A stretch of 64,000 nt of DNA from Glycomyces lechevalierae (GTDB lineage: Bacteria; Actinomycetota; Actinomycetes; Mycobacteriales; Micromonosporaceae), in NCBI RefSeq assembly GCF_027622945.1, contig NZ_JAPZVQ010000006.1, forward strand, positions 142,603-206,602. The letters are read 5' to 3'. Both the position numbers and the translations under genes were made by a program. Positions 59,116 to 64,000 of the stretch are shown here, one piece after another. The stretch's first letter is position 1; each line of letters opens with the position of its first letter. The notes beneath the pieces are model-generated. The model saw nothing but the letters and a program-made list of their open reading frames with translations. It was not told the DNA's origin and did no database searches.

Positions 59116-59457
59116 ATGCAATCCATCTGCGCATTCGACCGGATCATCCCCGGCCGCGGTGTGGCCGCCCTCCTCGAGGACGGCACCCAGGTCGCCGTGT
59201 TCCGACTCCACGACGACAGCCTCTACGCGGTGTCCAACCTGGACCCGTTCATGGACGCGAACGTCATGAGCCGGGGCCTCGTGGGCGACCGCGGCGGCGA
59301 ACCGATCGTCACCAGCCCGCTGCTCAAGCAGGCGTTCTCGCTCAAGACCGGCGCCTGCCTCGACGACGAGCTGGTCGCGCTGGAGGTCTTCGCCGTCGAA
59401 GTCCTCGACGGCGAGGTCCGCGTCGGCGTCAACTCGGAAGTGAAAGCGAGCGCCTGA
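59116..59457 (+). CDS. nirD: Nitrite reductase [NAD(P)H] small subunit
   Basis: 113-residue Rieske-fold partner of NirB. It has the NirD pattern (GVAALLEDGTQVAVFRL, YAVSNLDPFMDANVMSRGLVGD) and none of the Cys/His cluster ligands of true Rieske proteins, as normal for NirD. ATG 59116 lies eight bases after GGGAAG; GTG 59107 is in frame but less likely. The stop overlaps the nnaR start (TGATG). Confidence 0.95.
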   Translation: MQSICAFDRIIPGRGVAALLEDGTQVAVFRLHDDSLYAVSNLDPFMDANVMSRGLVGDRGGEPIVTSPLLKQAFSLKTGACLDDELVALEVFAVEVLDGEVRVGVNSEVKASA

Positions 59458-60617
59458 TGGTCGCAGCCCAAGCCCCTTCCCGTGAAGTCGCGGTCGCAGC
59501 TGATTCGGCGCTCGCTCCGCTGACCGGCTACACCGTGGCCGTGACCGCGCAGCGCCGCGCCGACGAGCTGGCGACCCTCCTCGAGCGCCGCGGCGCCCGC
59601 ACGGTGGTCGCCCCGACGCTGCGCATCGTCCCCCTCCCGGACGACGAGGCGCTGCGAGCGGCCACAGTGGAGCTCATCCGCGAGGCCCCTGACCTCGTGG
59701 TGGCGACCACGGGCATCGGCTTCCGCGGCTGGCTCGAAGCGGCCGAGGGCTGGGGCATGGGCGACGACCTGCTCACCGTGATGGGCCGCGCGCGCATCCT
59801 GTGCCGCGGCCCCAAGGCCCTCGGCGCGGTGCGCGCGGCCGGGCTCACCGAGGAGTGGACCGCCCCGAGCGAGACCGGCGACGAGGTCGTCGAGTACCTG
59901 CGCGAACGCGGCGTCAACGGCCAGAGGGTCGCGATCCAGCTCCACGGCGACCCCGCCGAGGACTTCATCCAGACCGTGCGCGACGGCGGCGGCGCAGCGG
60001 TCGCCGTCCCGGTCTACCGCTGGACCCTGCCCACCGACATCACGCCGGTGCAGCGTCTCGTGGACGCCATCTGCGCACGCCGCATCGACGCGGTGACCTT
60101 CACCTCCGCGCCGGCCGCGAACGCGCTGCTGCGCATCGCGGGCGACCAGGCCGCCGACATGCTCGAGGCGTTCCGCGCCTCCGCGGAGGACAACGGCGTC
60201 CTCCCCGTCTCGGTCGGCCCGATCACGGCCGCGCCGCTCACGCGCCTCGGCGTCGAATCGGTGCAGCCGCAGCGCGCCCGCCTCGGCGCGCTCGTGCGCA
60301 CCGTCGCCTCGGCCCTGCCGAAGCGCTCGCGCAAGCTCCAGCTCGCGACCGGGCACAGCATCGAACTGCGCGGCCACATGGTCCTCCTCGACGACCAGCC
60401 GTTCCAGCTCCCGCCGGCCCCGATGGCCGTGATCCGGGCGCTGGCCTCGGCGAACGGCAAGGTCCTCTCGCGCGCCGAGCTGCTCGGGCACCTGCCGCGC
60501 GGCGCGGACGGCCACGCCGTGGAGATGGCGGTGACGCGCCTGCGCGACGCCGTGCACCTCCGGTCCTGTGTGGAGACCGTGATCAAACGCGGCTACCGGT
60601 TGAACCTCGAAGTCTGA
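59457..60617 (+). CDS. nnaR: Nitrogen regulator NnaR (HemD-like plus winged helix)
   Basis: 386 residues: an N-terminal uroporphyrinogen-III-synthase-like domain (about 20-270; VAVTAQRRADELATLLERRGA start) fused to an OmpR-type DNA-binding winged helix (about 300-384; VIRALASANGKVLSRAELLGHL, VEMAVTRLRDAV, VETVIKRGYRL). This pairing is that of NnaR, the actinobacterial activator of nitrate/nitrite assimilation that works with GlnR. Being last in the nirB operon supports it. Whether the HemD part is an enzyme or a ligand sensor is not settled; a plain HemD is the alternative. ATG overlaps the nirD stop. Confidence 0.9.
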   Translation: MVAAQAPSREVAVAADSALAPLTGYTVAVTAQRRADELATLLERRGARTVVAPTLRIVPLPDDEALRAATVELIREAPDLVVATTGIGFRGWLEAAEGWGMGDDLLTVMGRARILCRGPKALGAVRAAGLTEEWTAPSETGDEVVEYLRERGVNGQRVAIQLHGDPAEDFIQTVRDGGGAAVAVPVYRWTLPTDITPVQRLVDAICARRIDAVTFTSAPAANALLRIAGDQAADMLEAFRASAEDNGVLPVSVGPITAAPLTRLGVESVQPQRARLGALVRTVASALPKRSRKLQLATGHSIELRGHMVLLDDQPFQLPPAPMAVIRALASANGKVLSRAELLGHLPRGADGHAVEMAVTRLRDAVHLRSCVETVIKRGYRLNLEV

Positions 60618-60630
60618 TTTCCGCTGCTCG

Positions 60631-60660
60631 CGCCGCCCTGGTCCAAGGATCAGGGCGGCG
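60631..60660 (+). terminator. Terminator of the nitrite operon
   Basis: Perfect 10-bp stem CGCCGCCCTG/CAGGGCGGCG with a GTCC-AA-GGAT centre, 13 bp after the nnaR stop, followed by TTCA. Confidence 0.8.
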
Positions 60661-60779
60661 TTCACCGTGGCTCGCAGCCTGCACCGGCCATTGAGGATGG
60701 GTGGCGGGACGGTTCCCGACTCCGTACGATGAGGGTCCTGAGACCGTTACGCCCGCTTGCTCGAGAATCGGAGGCCGCC

Positions 60780-61505
60780 ATGGCATACCCGCCGGCGCCG
60801 CAGTATCCGCAGTCGCCCCCGCCGGGGCCGAAGACCAGGCCCGCGGTGGTCACCGCCGTGGTGTGGACCCAGATCCTCACCGCCGTGCTGCTCGTGGCCA
60901 GCGGCATCGCCATGTTCTCGGTGATGTCCTCGGTGGAGGACACCGTCAAGGACCAGCTGCTCAGCGACCCCGAGCTGGCGAACTCGGGCCTCACCGACGA
61001 CAACGTCAACTCGCTCATCACCTTCACGTTCGCGCTCATCGCGGGCGTGTACGTGATCATGGCGATCTTCTACGTCGTCCTGGCCCTGCTGGTGAACAAG
61101 GGCAACCGGGCCGGGCGCATCCTGAGCTGGATCCTCTCCGGCATCGGCCTGCTGTGCTGCGGCATCGGCGGGCTCGTCGGCCAGGTCGGCTCGATGACCG
61201 CGAACGTGAACGGCCAGGAGTACCAGGACGAGGCGACGCAGGCGATCGAAGACGCCACGCCCGCCTGGGTGAACGCGATCGACTGGGCCACGCTCATCGT
61301 GCTCATCGTCGGCTCGCTGGTGATCATCATCCTGCTCGCCGTCCCGGCCGCGAACGAGTTCTTCCGCAAGGAGGAGCAGCCGATGGGCCCGTACATGGGC
61401 CAGCCGCCGTACGGGCAGCAGCCGGGCCAGCCGCCCTACGGCCAGCAGCCGCCGGGCGACCAGCCGCCCTACGGGCAGCAGCCGCCGCCTCCGCCGCAGC
61501 AGTAA
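60780..61505 (+). CDS. Membrane protein with Pro/Gly/Gln-rich ends, unknown
   Basis: 241 residues. Proline-rich head (YPPAPQYPQSPPPGP), helices at about 22-42, 77-103, 112-135 and 175-200, and a tail with repeated PPYGQQP units (about 205-241). Similar DUF4064-like membrane proteins with disordered PYGQ tails are common in actinobacteria and of unknown role. ATG 60780 lies six bases after GGAGG. A shared hairpin separates it from the convergent gene. Confidence 0.75.
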   Translation: MAYPPAPQYPQSPPPGPKTRPAVVTAVVWTQILTAVLLVASGIAMFSVMSSVEDTVKDQLLSDPELANSGLTDDNVNSLITFTFALIAGVYVIMAIFYVVLALLVNKGNRAGRILSWILSGIGLLCCGIGGLVGQVGSMTANVNGQEYQDEATQAIEDATPAWVNAIDWATLIVLIVGSLVIIILLAVPAANEFFRKEEQPMGPYMGQPPYGQQPGQPPYGQQPPGDQPPYGQQPPPPPQQ

Positions 61506-61515
61506 CGAGAGTTGA

Positions 61516-61545
61516 AGGGCCCCAACGCATCAGCGTTGGGGCCCT
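61516..61545. terminator. Bidirectional terminator
   Basis: Perfect 13-bp stem AGGGCCCCAACGC with ATCA loop between convergent stops at 61505 (+) and 61556 (-). Confidence 0.85.
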
Positions 61546-61555
61546 CGCCTTGTCC

Positions 61556-62632
61556 TCAGCCCTCGTATTTGAGGTTCCCCGGCTCCGGGACGGTGAAATG
61601 CCGCTCGCCCTCGTGGTGCGCGACCCGATCGGGATCGCGGTGCCAGGCGGCCAGCACGGCGTTCTCCTTCTCCCGGGTGAGTCCGGCCTTCAACTGCGGC
61701 GCTTCGGCGTTCGCGTCCCACCAGCGGTTCACGGTGACGTCCAGGGGCGACGCCCGGAAGCCGGCCGCGGCCGCCGGCCCGCCGGGGCGGCCCTGCATCC
61801 CGTCGTATTCGGGCGAAGGCACCCACATGCCGAGCGAGTCCGGCCCGGCCCAAGGGTTGACGCCGTGCTCGGCCAGGAACTCCTGCGGCACCCAGGTCAG
61901 GTTCGGGCGCTCGGCGATGACACCTCGCTCGATGAGCACATCGGCGACGCCGTCGAGGAAGGCCCCGAAGGCGAGCGGTTCGCCGATGGCGTCGATCGTC
62001 CCGGTGAGGCCCGTGTCGGCGGCATCGAGCAGCCAGGCCGCGTAGTCCTCGACGTCGATCCACTGGACCCGCCGTTCAGGCGTACCGGGGGCGAGTACTT
62101 CGCCCCCCTCAGCGAAACGCAGCGGCCAGTACCCGAGGCGGTCGTTTCGGTCCCGCGGACCGACGATGAGGCCGGGCCTGGTGATGAACCCCTTGTCTCC
62201 CATGCGGTCGCGCACGAGCTGCTCGCAGGCGACCTTGCTGGCGCCGTAGATCTCCCAGCCGGGGTCGGTCGAGTCGGGCGCGGTCGGCTCGTGGAGCTCG
62301 TCGCTCACGACGTCGTTTCGCGCGTAGACGGAGATCGTGGAGACGAGCGACCAGTGGCCGGCGTGATCGGCGAGGGCGTCGAGCACGGGGCCGATGTACC
62401 CGGGGACGCGCGCGACGTCGAAGACGGCGTCGAACTCCTCGCCGCGCAACGCGTCGAGGCCTTCACCGGTGGCGCGGTCGAGCTTGACGAACCCGGCGCC
62501 CTCCGGCGGTTCGCCGGTGGTGCCGCGGGAGGCGACGGTGACGCGGTGTCCGCGTGCGACGGCGTGCTTCGCGATGGCCTCGGACAGGAACACGGTCCCG
62601 CCGAGGACGAGGACGTTCTTCTCAGTGCTCAT
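61556..62632 (-). CDS. NAD-dependent epimerase/dehydratase (extended SDR)
   Basis: 358-residue atypical extended short-chain dehydrogenase. NAD site VLVLGGTVFLSEAIA at residue 7, later SVY and catalytic YGASKVACE (Tyr-x-x-x-Lys), and GTIDAIGEPLAF in the substrate domain. The GGTxF start places it with isoflavone-reductase/CSP41-like SDR proteins acting on nucleotide sugars or RNA-related substrates. Start is ATG 62632; the open frame to 62902 crosses a tandem repeat. Substrate unknown. Confidence 0.85.
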   Translation of the reverse strand: MSTEKNVLVLGGTVFLSEAIAKHAVARGHRVTVASRGTTGEPPEGAGFVKLDRATGEGLDALRGEEFDAVFDVARVPGYIGPVLDALADHAGHWSLVSTISVYARNDVVSDELHEPTAPDSTDPGWEIYGASKVACEQLVRDRMGDKGFITRPGLIVGPRDRNDRLGYWPLRFAEGGEVLAPGTPERRVQWIDVEDYAAWLLDAADTGLTGTIDAIGEPLAFGAFLDGVADVLIERGVIAERPNLTWVPQEFLAEHGVNPWAGPDSLGMWVPSPEYDGMQGRPGGPAAAAGFRASPLDVTVNRWWDANAEAPQLKAGLTREKENAVLAAWHRDPDRVAHHEGERHFTVPEPGNLKYEG

Positions 62633-62689
62633 CACCCGAGCATGGACGCCTGCCGGCCGGCTGGCAAGAGCGGTTCGCCCTGAGCGGAT

Positions 62690-62757
62690 CGGGTACCACT
62701 GTGCTTCGGGTACGACCGTGCTTCGGGTACCGCTGTGCTTCGGGTACGACCGTGCGG
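62690..62757. repeat. Four 17-bp tandem repeats (CGGGTAC-(C/G)NC-TGTGCTT type)
   Basis: Units at 62690, 62707, 62724 and 62741. Units 1 and 3 read CGGGTACC(A/G)CTGTGCTT; units 2 and 4 read CGGGTACGACCGTGC then TT or GG, giving an alternating ABAB order with a 34-bp higher period. They lie in the 178-bp gap between the divergent genes at 62632 (-) and 62811 (+), where operators would be expected. Confidence 0.8.
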
Positions 62758-62810
62758 ATGTGCAAGCCGCAGCGGCGCAATACGATGGAAGACCAGGGAG
62801 TGGAGGCGCG

Positions 62811-63047
62811 ATGACCGACGACGGCAGCGAATTCGACGAGTCCTTCTTCGCGTCCCTCGAATCCGGGCCCGACGAGCCCGACGACGCGGCACCGGACGAC
62901 ACGCTCGACTTCGACCTCGAAGGCGACGGCGGCGTGGAGGAGTTCCTGTACGAGGCCGAGGGCGACGGCAGCTTCGAGACCGAGGCCGGCGAGGAGCCCG
63001 ACCTCGACGGCGGCCAGAGCTCCTTCTACGGCTTCGACGGCGACTGA
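62811..63047 (+). CDS. Small highly acidic protein, unknown
   Basis: 78 residues, about a third Asp/Glu, with phenylalanines spaced in DESFFASLE, DFDLEGDGG and SSFYGFDGD. No cysteine or basic cluster; likely disordered. ATG 62811 lies five bases after GGAGG, which supports expression. Such acidic peptides may bind basic partners such as polymerase or ribosomal proteins, but nothing here identifies one. Confidence 0.65.
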   Translation: MTDDGSEFDESFFASLESGPDEPDDAAPDDTLDFDLEGDGGVEEFLYEAEGDGSFETEAGEEPDLDGGQSSFYGFDGD

Positions 63048-63106
63048 GCACCGTTCTCGTTCGTAGGTGCCCGCGACCGGTCCGCGGCTTTCGTTAGGCT
63101 TTCGGC

Positions 63107-63793
63107 GTGAGCGATCAACCCCGAGCCGCCTATGCCCGCCTGCCCCGCGACGAGGCCGAAGCGGTCGCCATGCAGACCGAGCTGGCCGGATGCGTGGTCG
63201 TCGCCGACGACGACACTCCTATAGAGACGATCGCCGGACTCGACATCGCCTACGACAAGGACAGCGACACCGCCGTCGCGACCGCCGTCGTCATGCGCCG
63301 CGCCGACCTCGAAGTGCTCGACGAGACGATCGTGCACGGCGCCTCCGACTTCCCGTACGTGCCCGGGCTCCTCGCCTTCCGCGAACTCCCGTTGCTGCTC
63401 AAGGCGATCGAAGCGCTCTCGGTGACCCCCGACCTGTACGTGTGCGACGGCTACGGGCTCACCCACCCGCGCCGGTTCGGCCTCGCCTGCCACCTCGGCG
63501 TCGTCCTCGACGCGCCCGCGATCGGCGTCGCCAAGAACCCGCCGCATCTGCCCTGGGAGGCCCCCGCGCCCGAACGCGGCGCGTGGACGGCGATCACCGC
63601 GAGCGGCGAGACCGTCGGCTGCGCGCTGCGCACCCAGGACGGCGTCAAGCCCGTGTACGTCTCCGTGGGGCACCGCAGCACCCTGCCGACCGCCCGCGAC
63701 CTCGTGCTCGAACTCGCCCCGAAGTACCGGCTCCCCGAACCGATCCGCGCCGCGGACCAGTTGGGCCGCAAGCAACTCGCCGCCACCGAATGA
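63107..63793 (+). CDS. nfi: Endonuclease V (deoxyinosine 3' endonuclease)
   Basis: DNA repair enzyme that nicks near deaminated bases. 228 residues with AGLDIAYD (first metal Asp46), FPYVPGLLAFRELP, and CDGYGLTHPRRFGLACHLG (second Asp and substrate loop), then IGVAKNPP. These are the endonuclease V signatures. GTG 63107 follows TAGGCT by six bases with no ribosome site, hence likely leaderless. Confidence 0.93.
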   Translation: MSDQPRAAYARLPRDEAEAVAMQTELAGCVVVADDDTPIETIAGLDIAYDKDSDTAVATAVVMRRADLEVLDETIVHGASDFPYVPGLLAFRELPLLLKAIEALSVTPDLYVCDGYGLTHPRRFGLACHLGVVLDAPAIGVAKNPPHLPWEAPAPERGAWTAITASGETVGCALRTQDGVKPVYVSVGHRSTLPTARDLVLELAPKYRLPEPIRAADQLGRKQLAATE

Positions 63794-63875
63794 CCACGCG
63801 GTAGGGTCCGCCTTACCCCGCGCGGGGACGCTCGCCGGATGGATCGCGCTCCCGTCCGCCGATAGCGTCGACGCC

Positions 63876-64000
63876 ATGGAACAACCCGAAACCGTCAAGA
63901 ACGCCACCCTGCTGTGGGCCACCGCGATCACGGCCGGGATCGTCGAGACCGTGCTCGCCGTCAGCGAGATCGCCAAGGACTCCGGTCTGGACTCCGGCGT
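63876..64000 (+). CDS. Start of a hypothetical membrane protein, cut by the window edge
   Basis: 41 codons from ATG 63876 to the end without a stop: MEQPETVKNATLLWATAITA, then GIVETVLAVSEIAKDSG. The first ~30 residues include a hydrophobic helix. TAGCGT ends seven bases before the ATG, the same leaderless pattern as its neighbours. Family cannot be judged from the fragment. Confidence 0.55.
   Translation, partial: MEQPETVKNATLLWATAITAGIVETVLAVSEIAKDSGLDSG

Overview
The window is 64 kb of GC-rich DNA from an actinomycete chromosome. WhiB1, the actinobacterial 2-oxoglutarate decarboxylase Kgd, a DUF2469 gene beside rnhB, NnaR, a nickel superoxide dismutase, a geosmin synthase and an EshA-like encapsulin all point to a filamentous, geosmin-producing soil actinobacterium. 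The genus cannot be fixed from the sequence alone. The first ~72 bases are pure G/C homopolymer runs, so the left edge is probably a contig end. No rRNA, tRNA, CRISPR array, IS element or phage gene was found.

Layout. (1) 0.1-4.4 kb, minus strand: a DrrAB-type ABC exporter and a CtpE-like P-type ATPase. (2) 4.6-11.9 kb, plus strand: translation and secretion housekeeping, with proS, rpsP-khpA, rimM-trmD-rplS, two tandem signal peptidases I, rnhB and DUF2469. (3) 12-17.1 kb: PdtaS-like histidine kinase, then a sulfur assimilation operon (29-residue attenuator-type leader peptide, ferredoxin sulfite/nitrite reductase, zinc-ribbon protein, cysH, sirohydrochlorin chelatase). (4) 17.1-22.9 kb: lipid kinase, whiB1 with a long upstream region carrying a perfect CRP-type palindrome, a small ATPase-fold protein, sodN and an MDR oxidoreductase. 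(5) 23-31 kb, minus strand: a sugar ABC uptake operon without ATPase, kgd and a STAS anti-anti-sigma factor. (6) 31-37.8 kb: OmpR-type two-component pair, HtrA protease, membrane Mrr-like protein, rsmI and an atypical orphan gene. (7) 37.9-46.4 kb: ABC-2 exporter, narK, nasA, an MFS transporter and a secreted alpha/beta hydrolase. (8) 46.4-54.8 kb, mostly minus strand: DUF1349, ispH, polyprenyl synthetase, family 2B encapsulin shell, DUF4239 membrane protein and geosmin synthase. (9) 55-60.6 kb: nitrite assimilation operon (BFD flavoprotein, nirB, nirD, nnaR). (10) 60.8-64 kb: small membrane protein, SDR protein, acidic protein, endonuclease V and a truncated gene.

How the parts work together. 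NarK, NasA, the flavoprotein and NirBD form a complete nitrate-to-ammonium route. nasA and the nirB operon share an almost identical GlnR-type box array, and nnaR ends the nirB operon. NirB and the sulfite reductase both need siroheme, and a sirohydrochlorin chelatase is encoded with the latter. IspH, the polyprenyl synthetase and geosmin synthase make a short terpene pathway surrounding an encapsulin shell gene. This is the most interesting locus: it may be a compartmentalised geosmin pathway. The geosmin synthase frame has also lost its normal stop and runs on through an antisense gene.

Many genes start 6-8 nt after a TAnnnT hexamer with no Shine-Dalgarno sequence, which suggests frequent leaderless transcription. 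All function calls are from reading the sequence; no database search was run.
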